From: Terriglobia bacterium
GTDB lineage: Bacteria; Acidobacteriota; Terriglobia; Bryobacterales; Bryobacteraceae
NCBI GenBank assembly: GCA_016650235.1
Contig: JAENWC010000305.1
Span: 1-64,000, forward strand
DNA: 64,000 bases
Reading direction: 5' to 3'
Shown: one piece after another, positions 15,747 through 24,992 of the stretch
How positions within the stretch are numbered: the first letter of the stretch is position 1
How the letters are laid out: every line of letters begins with the position of its first letter
The notes under the pieces: model-generated
What the model saw: only the letters and a program-made list of their open reading frames with translations
Database searches by the model: none
Told to the model about the DNA's origin: nothing
Translations under genes and position numbers: made by a program

Positions 15747-18700
15747 TTAGAACGACAGGCGCAGGCCGAAGCGGAACTTGCGTTCCTGGCCTTCAAAGGC
15801 GCTGGTGACAGCCATGAAGTTGTTGGTGTTGGTGATCTCACCAGTGGTCTGGTTCACCGTCATGTTGCTGACGTTGGAATTAGGGTTGTTGAAGCGCGGC
15901 GTGTTGGTGAAGTTGAACGCCTCGGCCTTGAACTGCAGGACGAAACGCTCCGTCAGATTGAAGTCCTTGAACAGGGCGAGGTCGGCTTTCTGGAAGCCGG
16001 GCCCATGCAAGGCGTTGCGGCCCATGGTCCCGAAGCGGTAGGTATTCGCTGGACGCTGGAAGTTGGGGTCGCGGAACGAGGTGACGGAAAAGTATTGTGT
16101 GCCCTGGCCGACATCGCCGACCTTGACGATTTCGGCGATCTGGTCGGCGGTCTGCGACGAGCCAGGGGTGTTGAGCGAGTTGTCGCTGGCCGAAACAGTG
16201 AACGGCGTTCCGGTATAGGCCGAATAAATACCGTTCAGGCGCCAGCCCCCGGCGATGCGGTCGGCGATGCCGGAGAGAGCGAAGGGCCGGCCCTTGCCCC
16301 AAGGCATTTCATAGACCCAGCTCATAATGAACATCTGCGAGCGATCATAACCGGACACGGCGCGGTTGCGCTCCAGCGCGCTGGGCATATTGGTGAGTGG
16401 CAGTCCGGCCCAGCCGTCTTCATCGGCCATGTTGATGGCCTTGGACCAGGTGTAGGCGCCCTTCATGAAGAGGCCGCGCGACAGGTTCTTGTTGAGGGCG
16501 ACCTGGAGCGAATGGTAGTTCGAGTTGGCCCAGCCATCCCACAGGGCGGCATCGATCAGGCGGCCTAGGGTGGCATAGAGCGGACGGCTGGTCGGGCCGC
16601 CGCCGATGTAAGTGGCGGCATTGATATCCTTGTCCAGGAACTGCCGGACGGTCTGGTTGCCGACGTAGCCGGCCGACACCAAGAAGTCGGCGGGCAGTTT
16701 GCGTTCAACCGTGAAATTCCAGCTTTGGATGTAGCCGCGGTCCAACTGTCCCGAATAGGGGCTGCGGGGTCCCATGCTGACAGTGGCGGGCAGCGGGATG
16801 ACGCCGGTACTGATGTCGGGCGTCGGCACATCGGGGATGCCCTCTGTGAGTGTCCCGTACCAGCCGTACTGCAATGGCGAGACCCAGCTTGCCGCGATTG
16901 TGGAGGGGTAGAGGCCCCGAAGTGGGCGTGAGACGACCATCGGATTGAAGGTGATCCCATAGCCCGCACGGAGCACGGTGTTGTCATTAAGGCGCCAGGC
17001 AAAGCCGAGCCGAGGCGCGATGAGCTTTTTCGAGACGCTCATGCCGTTGTTCTTTGGCACGTTGCCGACACCGCCGATGTAGACCAGGTTCGTTGACGGA
17101 TCCCATCGCTCGAGGCCACGGCCATCGCCACGGCTCATGAGCGGGTAGAACTCATAGCGTGCCCCGATGTTCAGCGTGAGGCTGCGCGTCACCTGCCAGC
17201 GATCGCGGAAGTAGAGGCCGTTCTGCCATTCGCGGGTGTGCATGTCGAAGAACTGCACCGACTTGCTGGCGCTGCCGAGGATGTCGAGCAGGCCGGCGGC
17301 GTAAGTATGGGTGCTTCGGGCGACCTGTCCTCGCAGGATTGTTGCGTTGCCGGTGGGGCTGAGGGTGCCGCGGGGATTGGCGACTTCGGGCTGCCAGTGG
17401 TTCATGGCGTGACGCACGATGTCGACGCCCCAACGGAACTCATGGGCGCCCATCAACTTGGAGAAGTTCGTTGTGTAAGTGTAGCTGCGGTCGTCATAGA
17501 AGTTGGGGTTGGATCCTTGGCAATTGCCCCAGCCAGTGAGGCCATTGTTGATACAGGGCTGGCCCGAGTAGCGGATATCGTTGGCGAAGGCCTTGCCGCC
17601 GTTGGTTCCAGGGATCTTCCAGATTTCCGAACCCCAGTTCTTGCCGTAGTCGGGACCCGTGGCTACATTCTTGAAGCGGGTATGGCCGAAGACGCCGTCA
17701 ATGAGGAAGGTTGGGGACATCGTCAGGTTGAAACCGAAACTGGGCATGATGATGCGAACGTCGGCGAGGCCCATTTGTCCGAGAGCGGGGCCGGTGAGTT
17801 CGCCGAGGGCGCCAACGCCCTGGACTGGCGCGTTCATGTGGGAGTACTTGCCCCAGATCATGAGCTTGGTGTTGACGTTGTAGTTGGACTTGAAATCGTA
17901 CTGGTCGCGCGTCAGTCCGAGTGTGGTGGAACTGAAGTAGTTGCCCGACAGGCCGTAGGTGTCGGTGGCCGGCTGGTTGGGCATCGGAGCCATCTGCTGG
18001 ACCTGCATCCATGTCGGCGAGAAGCGGGCCGGGGGGATCTGGTTGTTCGGGAACGGGACGCGGCCGCTACCGTCGCTGGCCCCGGTCAATGGGTCATAGA
18101 TATTGCCCAATCCCGAGTATGCGGCGAAGTTGCCTGCGCGCATGTCGGCGGGGGGAACACTGGAGTTGGCGAACACGCCGGTACGCTGCCAGGTGCGCTC
18201 GAAGCTGAAGAAGTAGAACAGTTTGTTCTTGATGATTGGGCCGCCGATGGTGCCACCGGGGATATTCATGATCGCCTTCGGCAATGTCGGCTTGTTCTCA
18301 TTGATGCGATAGAAGTACGGTCGGGCGTAGAGGTGCTGATTGTCGTGATACCAAAACGCCGAACCGCGGACCTGATTTGTGCCGGATCTCGTGGCCACGG
18401 TGACGGCGGCGCCGCCGGCCATGCCCTGCTCGGCGTCAAACGACGATGTCGAAATGTTGATCGTCTCGATCGCCTCGACCGGAGGATTGTACAGGGTGTG
18501 GTGCGGCAGCCAGATGTAAACGTTGATGGCGCCGTCGACGCGCGTGTTGTTGTTGTTCCGGTTGGTGCCGTTCACGTTGGTGCTCAGCGAACGCTGCGGC
18601 GAAGCGCCCATCGAGTTCTGTTCCATCCCGGGTGTGGCGCCTGGAACGAGGTTGATCATGCTCTGATAGTTGCGGTAGGCCGGCAGGGGAAGTTCCACCA

Positions 18701-19139
18701 CAGTCCGGGAGTTGATCTCGGCACGTGTGTCGGAGCGGTCGGTTTGCAGGGCGGCCGCCGATGCCGACACCGTCACCTGCTCGCTGATCTGGCCCACTTC
18801 GAGTCCAGCGACGACGCGCGTGACATTGTTGATGGTGACTTCGATGCCGGTCCGGGTGAGTGTGCGGAAGCCCGGGGACGTGACCACCATGTCGTAGGTA
18901 CCGGCCGGAAGGCTGAGGGCATTGTATCGACCCTGCTTATCGGCTTGGACTTGACGGACCGAACCAGTGCCGGTTTGCGTCAGAGTGACCTTGGCCTCTG
19001 GCACCACGGCGCCAGACGGGTCCTCCACGGTTCCGACGATCGACCCATAAAGGACTTGACACTGAGCCGTTTGCGGCAGCATCAGGGTTATCAACAGCAG
19101 GGTCGGAATCAAGGCCGGGCTTAGCAGCTTCGTGCGCAT
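15747..19139 (-). CDS. Oar-like TonB-dependent outer-membrane receptor
   Basis: A 1130-residue outer-membrane protein. A signal peptide (LIPTLLLITLMLPQTAQC) is followed by a carboxypeptidase-regulatory-like domain (GTVEDPSGAVVPEAKVTL, residues about 30-115). Next come a plug-like region (VPGATPGMEQNSMG and GGAAVTVATRSGTNQVRG) and a long beta-barrel ending in the terminal phenylalanine FRFGLRLSF. Such Oar/TonB proteins are expanded in Solibacteres and are thought to import glycan fragments. The start at 19139 is preferred because GGAGG lies 5 bases upstream; the ATG at 19151 lies inside that ribosome site. The downstream PD40 gene suggests linked substrate use. Confidence 0.9.
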   Translation of the reverse strand: MRTKLLSPALIPTLLLITLMLPQTAQCQVLYGSIVGTVEDPSGAVVPEAKVTLTQTGTGSVRQVQADKQGRYNALSLPAGTYDMVVTSPGFRTLTRTGIEVTINNVTRVVAGLEVGQISEQVTVSASAAALQTDRSDTRAEINSRTVVELPLPAYRNYQSMINLVPGATPGMEQNSMGASPQRSLSTNVNGTNRNNNNTRVDGAINVYIWLPHHTLYNPPVEAIETINISTSSFDAEQGMAGGAAVTVATRSGTNQVRGSAFWYHDNQHLYARPYFYRINENKPTLPKAIMNIPGGTIGGPIIKNKLFYFFSFERTWQRTGVFANSSVPPADMRAGNFAAYSGLGNIYDPLTGASDGSGRVPFPNNQIPPARFSPTWMQVQQMAPMPNQPATDTYGLSGNYFSSTTLGLTRDQYDFKSNYNVNTKLMIWGKYSHMNAPVQGVGALGELTGPALGQMGLADVRIIMPSFGFNLTMSPTFLIDGVFGHTRFKNVATGPDYGKNWGSEIWKIPGTNGGKAFANDIRYSGQPCINNGLTGWGNCQGSNPNFYDDRSYTYTTNFSKLMGAHEFRWGVDIVRHAMNHWQPEVANPRGTLSPTGNATILRGQVARSTHTYAAGLLDILGSASKSVQFFDMHTREWQNGLYFRDRWQVTRSLTLNIGARYEFYPLMSRGDGRGLERWDPSTNLVYIGGVGNVPKNNGMSVSKKLIAPRLGFAWRLNDNTVLRAGYGITFNPMVVSRPLRGLYPSTIAASWVSPLQYGWYGTLTEGIPDVPTPDISTGVIPLPATVSMGPRSPYSGQLDRGYIQSWNFTVERKLPADFLVSAGYVGNQTVRQFLDKDINAATYIGGGPTSRPLYATLGRLIDAALWDGWANSNYHSLQVALNKNLSRGLFMKGAYTWSKAINMADEDGWAGLPLTNMPSALERNRAVSGYDRSQMFIMSWVYEMPWGKGRPFALSGIADRIAGGWRLNGIYSAYTGTPFTVSASDNSLNTPGSSQTADQIAEIVKVGDVGQGTQYFSVTSFRDPNFQRPANTYRFGTMGRNALHGPGFQKADLALFKDFNLTERFVLQFKAEAFNFTNTPRFNNPNSNVSNMTVNQTTGEITNTNNFMAVTSAFEGQERKFRFGLRLSF

Positions 19140-19430
19140 AGTATCCTCCATCTCGACGAATTCAGGCTATTAAACTCTTAAACGATGAGAGAAAACCGGG
19201 GACAGACTATGTTCACTGCGACCCTCCTGCAAAGCTCTCATGATGAATATCATATAACACACCGCTGAGGCTGGGTCAAGCCTCTCTTTGGGGCTGTCTT
19301 TGGGGACTCTCTTTGGGACAGAGAGAGAGAGCAGAGCTAAAACAGCCTTCTGTTTGCGCATTGGCGCCGTGGCGCAGTGGTCAGGTGTCGAGAACGTTTT
19401 CCCGGCGCTTTCTATCGCAGTGATTCATGG
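19140..19430. other. Upstream region of the TonB receptor gene, no gene seen
   Basis: About 290 bases without a convincing reading frame. It contains a tandem-like stretch of TCTTTGGGG units and a GA-rich run around 19285-19335, and should hold the receptor's promoter. No clear -35/-10 pair could be chosen. Confidence 0.4.
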
Positions 19431-19434
19431 AGTG

Positions 19435-19989
19435 CGAATTCTCTTGGCCGCGTCGGGCGGGGAAACCTGCTTGAAGTCGTCAATGTCCCATGTGTAGATC
19501 ACATCAACGCCGGATTTGGCGGCGGCGGTCATGATCAGCCCGTCATAGATAGCTCTTGGCCAATCCATTCCTCAGCAAGGCGTTCCATGGTTGCGAAATA
19601 CTCCTTGTCCGTCAACGCCACCACTGTGAATCGCTCGCGTATCTGGCGGATGAACAGCCATGCCTGCTCAGTGGGAATCGGAGGCTTGACCGGTAGTCGC
19701 GTCATGGTGGAGTAGACCTCCGCCAACGGTGTGCGCCGCGCAGAAGGCCGTCCAAAGGATGGAGCCGTGGCGCTTCTCGCGGCCTTCCTCAATAAGCTTG
19801 CGAATGGAAGGATGAGCCGGCTTGCCCGAGCGGTACACCCATACGCCGGTCCTCCTTGCGAATGGGCATCGTGGCGCGCACGAGCCGGAGCGCGTCGCCC
19901 GGTGCGAGATGGAGTTCCTGCCGGAGCGGCTTGGGAATGCTGACCCGGCCCGCCTTGTCGAGGTGATCTTGGTAGTCATGCTGGCGCAT
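19435..19989 (-). pseudogene. Fused and frameshifted vapB-vapC toxin-antitoxin remnant
   Basis: Read on the minus strand, the segment opens with an AbrB-type antitoxin start (MRQHDYQDHLDKAGRVSIPK). After a frame change (GVWVYRSGKPAHPSI) it runs straight into PIN-toxin sequence (REKRHGSILWTAFCAAHT, then AEVYSTMTRLPVKPP). It ends, after another frame change, with RAIYDGLIMTAAAKSGVDV and YTWDIDDFKQVSPPD. The toxin's first acidic residues and the antitoxin's end are missing, so an internal deletion joined the two genes and later frameshifts followed. The start lies 11 bp inside the end of nusB. Confidence 0.65.
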
Positions 19990-20416
19990 TGCCACTCTGT
20001 CCGCGTATTTTCTGTTTCACGGCATCCAAAACACCGTTGAGAAAAGGGAGTGATTCTTCGGAACTGAAGCGCGAACCCAACTCCAAGGCTTGATCAATCA
20101 CCACCGCCGCCGGCGTGGGCAGCGCGCGCAGTTCATAAATGGCCAGCCGTAGGATATTGCGATCCACCACCGGCATGCGCTCCAGACGCCAGTTGGCCGA
20201 ATTTTCGACAATCAATTGGTCGATCTCGGCCTGAGCCGCCTTAGCGCCGGTAGCCAGTTCCAGAGCGAAGCGATCCTCATCATCCACCGGCTCGCACTCA
20301 TCCGAGGCGAGGGAACCATAAAACTCGCGGGCCGCCTGCTCGACGCTTTGCGCCCGCATGTCAGCCAAAAAAAGGAACTGCAGGGCCGATTGTCTGGACT
20401 TGTAACGCGAGGGCAT
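19976..20416 (-). CDS. nusB: Transcription antitermination factor NusB
   Basis: A 146-residue all-helical protein with NusB features: SRQSALQFLFLADM near the start, NWRLERMPVVDRNILRLAIYEL (about residues 75-96), and the C-terminal VVIDQALELGSRFSSEESLPFLNGVLD. NusB with S10 binds boxA RNA and promotes antitermination of rRNA operons. It follows ribH by 3 bp on the same strand, a common pairing of the two genes. The length is normal. Confidence 0.96.
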   Translation of the reverse strand: MPSRYKSRQSALQFLFLADMRAQSVEQAAREFYGSLASDECEPVDDEDRFALELATGAKAAQAEIDQLIVENSANWRLERMPVVDRNILRLAIYELRALPTPAAVVIDQALELGSRFSSEESLPFLNGVLDAVKQKIRGQSGNAPA

Positions 20417-20419
20417 TCT

Positions 20420-20902
20420 TTAGGCGCGCGAACGGATCTGCCGCATCAGGTTGGCCATCTCTATCGCTGTCATCGCCGCATCGAACCCTTTGTTACCGCT
20501 CTTGGCGCCGGCGCGGTCAATGGCCTGCTCAAGCGTGTTTGTCGTGAGGACTCCGAACGCAATCGGAATGCCCGTGTGCAGAGAAACTTGTCCAATTCCC
20601 TTGGCGGCTGCACCGGCAACATAGTCGAAGTGGGGCGTATCGCCGCGGATGACCGCGCCGAGGCAGATGAGGGCATCGTGCTTTTTCTGGCGCGCCAGTT
20701 CGGCCGCGACGACGGGCAGTTCCCATGATCCGGGCACACGCACGATTTCGATATCGATTTCCTTGCAGCCGTGGCGCCGCAATCCGTCCAATGCGCCGTC
20801 GAGGAGGCGTTCGGTGATCAAACTGTTGAAGCGGCCCACCAGGACGGCGAACTTCAATCCATTTGCGTCTAGATTCCCTTCCGTTACTTTGTGTTGCGTC
20901 AT
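20420..20902 (-). CDS. ribH: 6,7-dimethyl-8-ribityllumazine synthase
   Basis: A 160-residue enzyme of riboflavin synthesis that condenses the ribityl-aminouracil intermediate with dihydroxybutanone phosphate. Motifs [45 protein letters not shown] (with the catalytic histidine) and [12 protein letters not shown] are all present. It is transcribed divergently from lepA across a 68-bp gap and runs into nusB. The other rib genes are not in the window. Confidence 0.96.
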   Translation of the reverse strand: MTQHKVTEGNLDANGLKFAVLVGRFNSLITERLLDGALDGLRRHGCKEIDIEIVRVPGSWELPVVAAELARQKKHDALICLGAVIRGDTPHFDYVAGAAAKGIGQVSLHTGIPIAFGVLTTNTLEQAIDRAGAKSGNKGFDAAMTAIEMANLMRQIRSRA

Positions 20903-20970
20903 AAGCGATGGTGGCGAGGCTGGAACCGGTTCAAGCTATGGGATAATCAACCTTCCGCCCATTCTACCGC

Positions 20971-22785
20971 ATGGATTCCGCATTTATCCGCAACTTCTCG
21001 ATCATTGCCCACATCGACCATGGCAAATCGACTCTGGCTGATCGTTTGCTTGAGGTGACCGGCGCGCTGACACAGCGTGAAATGACAGAGCAGGTGCTGG
21101 ACACGATGGACCTCGAGCGTGAGCGCGGCATCACCATTAAATCCCACGCGGTCCGTCTGGACTACAAGGCCGACGACGGCCAGATGTACCAGCTCAATCT
21201 CATCGACACGCCCGGCCACGTCGATTTTACGTACGAGGTTTCGCGCAGCCTGCAAGCCTGCGAAGGAGCTCTTCTTGTGGTGGACGCAAGTCAAGGTGTG
21301 GAGGCGCAGACGCTGGCCAATACATACCTCGCCATCAATCAGAACCTCGACATCCTGCCAGTCATCAACAAAATAGATCTGCCGTCGGCTGAGCCCGAGA
21401 GGGTGCGTGAGCAAATCGAACAGCTCATTGGGCTCGACGCGTCCGGTGCGATTCTCGCCAGCGCCAAGCAAGGCGTCGGGATACACGAGATTCTCGAGGC
21501 CATCGTCAAGCAGGTGTCCCCGCCGCGCGGCAATGTGGACGCACCTCTGCGCGCGTTGATTTTTGATTCCTGGTTTGATCCCTACCGCGGCGTCATCACG
21601 CTGGTGCGGGTGATCGACGGCAAAATTCGGGTTGGTCAGAAGATCCGGCTCTGGTCCAACGGACGGGTCCATGAAGTGGAAGGGGTCGGCTACCAGTCGC
21701 CCAAACCGATTCCTGCGCAGGAGCTATCGGCGGGCGAAGTCGGTTATGTATTCGCAAACATCAAAACCATCGCGGATGCGCAAATCGGCGACACAATGAC
21801 CGACGATAAGCAGCCGGCCGGGGAACCGCTGCCCGGTTTCCTCGAGATCAAACCGATGGTGTTCGCCGGTCTGTATCCGGTGGAGTCGCACGAACACGGG
21901 CAATTGCGCGATGCCCTCGAGAAACTGCGCCTCAACGACAGCGCTTTTAATTTTGAGCCGGAGAGCTCGGTTGCGCTCGGCTTCGGGTTCCGTTGCGGTT
22001 TTCTCGGCCTGCTGCATCTGGAGATTGTCCAGGAGCGGCTGGAACGCGAATTTCAGATTGACCTCATCACCACCGCCCCTAGCGTACGCTACCGCGTCAC
22101 CACGCGGGGGGGAGAAGTGATGGAAGTGGACAACCCCACGCGGTTTCCCAATCCCGCCGAGATTGAACACACCGAAGAGCCCATCATTGACGCCACGGTG
22201 ATCACGCGTGAAGAGTACCTGGGCGAGATTCTGAAATTGATGGAAGAAAAGCGCGGCACGCAGAAGAAGTTCGAATATATCGGGACAGGCCGCGTGCTGC
22301 TGACATACGAGATGCCGCTCAATGAAGTGGTGCTCGATTTCTATGACCGGTTGAAGTCGGCCTCGCGCGGCTATGCATCGCTCGACTATCACTTTTCCGG
22401 CCACCGTATTTCTCCCATGGTGAAGCTGGATGTTCTGGTTGCCGGCGAGCCCGTGGACGCGCTTTCCTTGATCGTCCACAGGGATTTCGCATACGATCGC
22501 GGCAAGGTTCTCATTGAACGGTTACGCAAGCTGATTCCGCGCCAGATGTTCGAGGTTGCGTTGCAGGCGGCCATCGGCAGCAAGATCATCGCCCGTGAAA
22601 CCATTGCCGCCATTCGCAAGAACGTGCTGGCCAAATGCTACGGCGGCGACATCTCGCGCAAACGCAAGCTTCTTGAGAAACAGAAAGAGGGCAAGCGCCG
22701 CATGAAGCGCGTGGGCCGGGTCGATATTCCGCAGGAAGCCTTCCTTGCGGTGCTGAAAGTCAGCGGCGGCAACGACGAAAATTAG
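20971..22785 (+). CDS. lepA: Elongation factor 4 (LepA) GTPase
   Basis: A 604-residue translational GTPase. Walker A is [17 protein letters not shown] (residues 10-26), followed by switch [14 protein letters not shown] and [11 protein letters not shown]. The EF-G-like domains and the LepA-specific C-terminal domain ending in [20 protein letters not shown] come next. LepA acts on ribosomes in initiation or back-translocation. The length is normal (about 600). It is divergent from ribH. Confidence 0.97.
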   Translation: MDSAFIRNFSIIAHIDHGKSTLADRLLEVTGALTQREMTEQVLDTMDLERERGITIKSHAVRLDYKADDGQMYQLNLIDTPGHVDFTYEVSRSLQACEGALLVVDASQGVEAQTLANTYLAINQNLDILPVINKIDLPSAEPERVREQIEQLIGLDASGAILASAKQGVGIHEILEAIVKQVSPPRGNVDAPLRALIFDSWFDPYRGVITLVRVIDGKIRVGQKIRLWSNGRVHEVEGVGYQSPKPIPAQELSAGEVGYVFANIKTIADAQIGDTMTDDKQPAGEPLPGFLEIKPMVFAGLYPVESHEHGQLRDALEKLRLNDSAFNFEPESSVALGFGFRCGFLGLLHLEIVQERLEREFQIDLITTAPSVRYRVTTRGGEVMEVDNPTRFPNPAEIEHTEEPIIDATVITREEYLGEILKLMEEKRGTQKKFEYIGTGRVLLTYEMPLNEVVLDFYDRLKSASRGYASLDYHFSGHRISPMVKLDVLVAGEPVDALSLIVHRDFAYDRGKVLIERLRKLIPRQMFEVALQAAIGSKIIARETIAAIRKNVLAKCYGGDISRKRKLLEKQKEGKRRMKRVGRVDIPQEAFLAVLKVSGGNDEN

Positions 22786-22813
22786 ATAATCTGGTCTGTC
22801 CAGGGAGGATGTA

Positions 22814-23593
22814 ATGAAATTGTTTCTGACACTATCGCTGCTGGCGGGGGCCGCTTGGGCGCAACTGCCGGCGGGCAACGGCAAAGGCGTGGCCATGGGC
22901 CATCTGCACCTGCTCGTTCGCGACGTGGATGCCCACAAGAAATTATGGGTAGACACACTCGGAGCCAAGGTGGTGAAGGCGGGTCCACTCGAGTTGTACC
23001 GGTTTCCTGGAGTGCTGGTGGCGCTGCGCAAAGGCGAACCCGGCGGCGGCACGGATGGCTCCGTCGTGGACCATCTCGGATTCAAGACGAAGAATCTGGA
23101 CGAAACCAAAGCCAAACTGGTTGCCGCCGGGGCAACCGTGGTCCGCGAAATGCCCGAAATACGGCAAGCCTTCATCATGTTTCCCGATGGCGTTAAGGTG
23201 GAGTTCACCGAAGACACCTCGCTCGCCCAACCCATCGTGCATCATCACATACACTTCGCCTCGCACCAGGTGGATGAGATGCGCGCCTGGTACGCTAGCA
23301 CCTTCGGCGCCGTTCCCGGCATGCGCGGACGATTCAAAGCCGCCGATGTGCCCGGCGTGAATCTTAGCTGGAATCCGGCCAATGCCGCCACCATCGCTTC
23401 CAAGGGCCGCAGTGTGGATCACATCGGCTTTGAAGTAGCCAATCTGGAAGAGTTCTGCAACAAGCTGGTTGCCTCAGGCATCAAGCTGGACACTCCTTAC
23501 CGGAAGGTTCCGCAATTGGGCATTGCCATCGCCTTCCTTACCGACCCCTGGGGAACCTACATCGAGCTCACCGAGGGACTCGACAAGCTATAG
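22814..23593 (+). CDS. Exported VOC (glyoxalase/dioxygenase-fold) family protein
   Basis: A 259-residue protein with a signal peptide (MKLFLTLSLLAGAAWA). Two vicinal-oxygen-chelate modules follow. The first begins GHLHLLVRDVDAHKKLWVDT, with VDHLGFKTKNLDETKAKL after it. The second begins HHHIHFASHQVDEMRAWY, with VDHIGFEVANLEEFCNKL and the closing YIELTEGLD. The fold holds a metal ion through His and Glu residues that are present here. The reaction is unknown. GGAGG lies 6 bases before the ATG. Its end overlaps that of the convergent esterase by 6 bp. Confidence 0.85.
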   Translation: MKLFLTLSLLAGAAWAQLPAGNGKGVAMGHLHLLVRDVDAHKKLWVDTLGAKVVKAGPLELYRFPGVLVALRKGEPGGGTDGSVVDHLGFKTKNLDETKAKLVAAGATVVREMPEIRQAFIMFPDGVKVEFTEDTSLAQPIVHHHIHFASHQVDEMRAWYASTFGAVPGMRGRFKAADVPGVNLSWNPANAATIASKGRSVDHIGFEVANLEEFCNKLVASGIKLDTPYRKVPQLGIAIAFLTDPWGTYIELTEGLDKL

Positions 23594-24259
23594 CGCGGGC
23601 GTGACAAACTTCATCAGATAAGGCAGAAGCCGGCGGTAGCCCTCTGCTGTCGGATGGATTCCGTCGGCTTGCATCAGCCTCGCGGCGGCATCGGTTGGCG
23701 TTCCCAACTTCTCCAAATTCAGCGGCACGAGCGTGAGCCTGTGCCTGGCGGCCAGGTCGGTGTACATCGTCTCAAACTGCGCGATGTAGGCTGGGCCGTA
23801 GTTGGGCGGCAGGGTCATCCCGGCCAGCAACACACGCGCGCCGCCGCCCTGCAAGGCGACAATCATCTCTTCCAGGTTCGCGCGAGTGGAGGCCACCGGC
23901 AAGCCGCGCAAACCATCATTACCGCCGAGTTCAAGAATCACAATCTTCGGCTTTATTTCCAGAACCGAGTCCAGCCGGGCCAGGCCGCCGCTGGTGGTAT
24001 CGCCGCTTACTCCGGCATTCACAACGCGGTAAGCGTAGCCCTTCTGGTCCAGTTCCTTCTGCATCAACTCAGGCCAGCCGCTGCCTGGTTCCACTCCATG
24101 CCCGGCGGTGAGACTATCGCCAAAGGCCACGATGGCGGGCCGCGGGTCGGCAAGTGGAGCCTTGCCTGCCGGAGCGGGCGAGCCAGTCTGCTCCAGCGGC
24201 GCGGATTTCTCCTTGCAGGCCCCCAAAACAAGAAAAAAGATCAACAAGAGGTGCTTCAC
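23588..24259 (-). CDS. tesA: SGNH/GDSL arylesterase, lipoprotein (TesA-like)
   Basis: A 223-residue GDSL hydrolase. The N-terminus MKHLLLIFFLVLGAC is a lipoprotein signal with the lipobox cysteine at residue 15. SGNH blocks are visible: AFGDSLTAGHGV (Ser), NAGVSGDTTSGG (Gly), ILELGGNDGLRG (Asn) and DGIHPTAEGYR (His). TesA is a multifunctional thioesterase/arylesterase/lysophospholipase. It is divergent from a YbbA-YbbP-type ABC transporter, the same arrangement as tesA-ybbA-ybbP in Escherichia coli, which supports the assignment. Confidence 0.88.
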   Translation of the reverse strand: MKHLLLIFFLVLGACKEKSAPLEQTGSPAPAGKAPLADPRPAIVAFGDSLTAGHGVEPGSGWPELMQKELDQKGYAYRVVNAGVSGDTTSGGLARLDSVLEIKPKIVILELGGNDGLRGLPVASTRANLEEMIVALQGGGARVLLAGMTLPPNYGPAYIAQFETMYTDLAARHRLTLVPLNLEKLGTPTDAAARLMQADGIHPTAEGYRRLLPYLMKFVTPAL

Positions 24260-24308
24260 ATCTCTTATGATAACGGCCCGATGCGATAATCAGGGTTCCG
24301 GCCAAAAC

Positions 24309-24992
24309 ATGATTGAAGTCCGTCAACTCACCAAGACCGCCGACACCGGTACCCATCGCGTCGAGATTTTGAAAGGGATCAACCTTATTATTCCCCGCGG
24401 ACAGTTCGCCGCGATTATGGGACCCTCCGGCAGCGGCAAATCTACACTGCTCGGGCTCATGGCCGGCCTGGATAGCCCCACCAGCGGCCAGGTGATTCTC
24501 GATGGCGTCGAGATCAGCGGCATGGAGGAGGATCAACTGGCGGCGATTCGCGGGCGCAAGGTCGGCTTTGTTTTCCAGTCCTATCAACTCATCCCAACTC
24601 TGACGGCGGAAGAGAATGTATTGCTGCCCTTCGATCTCAATGGCAGCGCCAACGGAAATGATGGTAGCGATGGCCCCAAGCGCGCGCTCGAACTGCTGGA
24701 GGCCGTGGGACTATCGGAGCGAGGCGATCATTACCCCGTTCAACTTTCCGGCGGCGAGCAGCAACGCGTCGCACTCGCCCGCGCCTTCATGGTCCGCCCA
24801 CCGATCCTCATGGCTGACGAGCCCACCGGCAACCTCGATTCGGCCAACGGCAGCCATGTCCTTGATCTGTTGATCGAGATGAACCGCCGCGAGCAAACCA
24901 CGCTCGTGCTGGTGACACATGACAAGGAACTGGCTGCGCGCGCCGACCGTTGCATTACTTTGCAGGACGGACGGATCTGCTCCGATGAATAA
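24309..24992 (+). CDS. ybbA: ABC transporter ATP-binding protein (YbbA/LolD-like)
   Basis: A 227-residue ATPase of the MacB/LolD group. It has Walker A MGPSGSGKSTLLG near residue 40, the signature QLSGGEQQRVALARAF near 145, Walker B PPILMADEPTGNLDS and the switch histidine LVLVTHDKEL. The start ATG at 24309 gives the expected family N-terminus MIEVRQLTK; longer upstream starts would read through the intergenic DNA. It overlaps the permease gene by 8 bp. Together they form an ABC unit that usually works on lipoproteins or hydrophobic compounds; the substrate is unknown. Confidence 0.92.
   Translation: MIEVRQLTKTADTGTHRVEILKGINLIIPRGQFAAIMGPSGSGKSTLLGLMAGLDSPTSGQVILDGVEISGMEEDQLAAIRGRKVGFVFQSYQLIPTLTAEENVLLPFDLNGSANGNDGSDGPKRALELLEAVGLSERGDHYPVQLSGGEQQRVALARAFMVRPPILMADEPTGNLDSANGSHVLDLLIEMNRREQTTLVLVTHDKELAARADRCITLQDGRICSDE

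Noticed and set aside
17238-19124. 628-codon open frame on the plus strand inside the TonB receptor gene
   Set aside because: It is the antisense shadow of a gene with strong domain evidence; high GC keeps stop codons rare. It shows no recognisable domain.
19366-19420. tRNA-like phrase GCGCCGTGGCGCAGTGGTCAGG
   Set aside because: It resembles a D-arm start, but no anticodon arm, T arm or acceptor pairing follows. It is a chance match.
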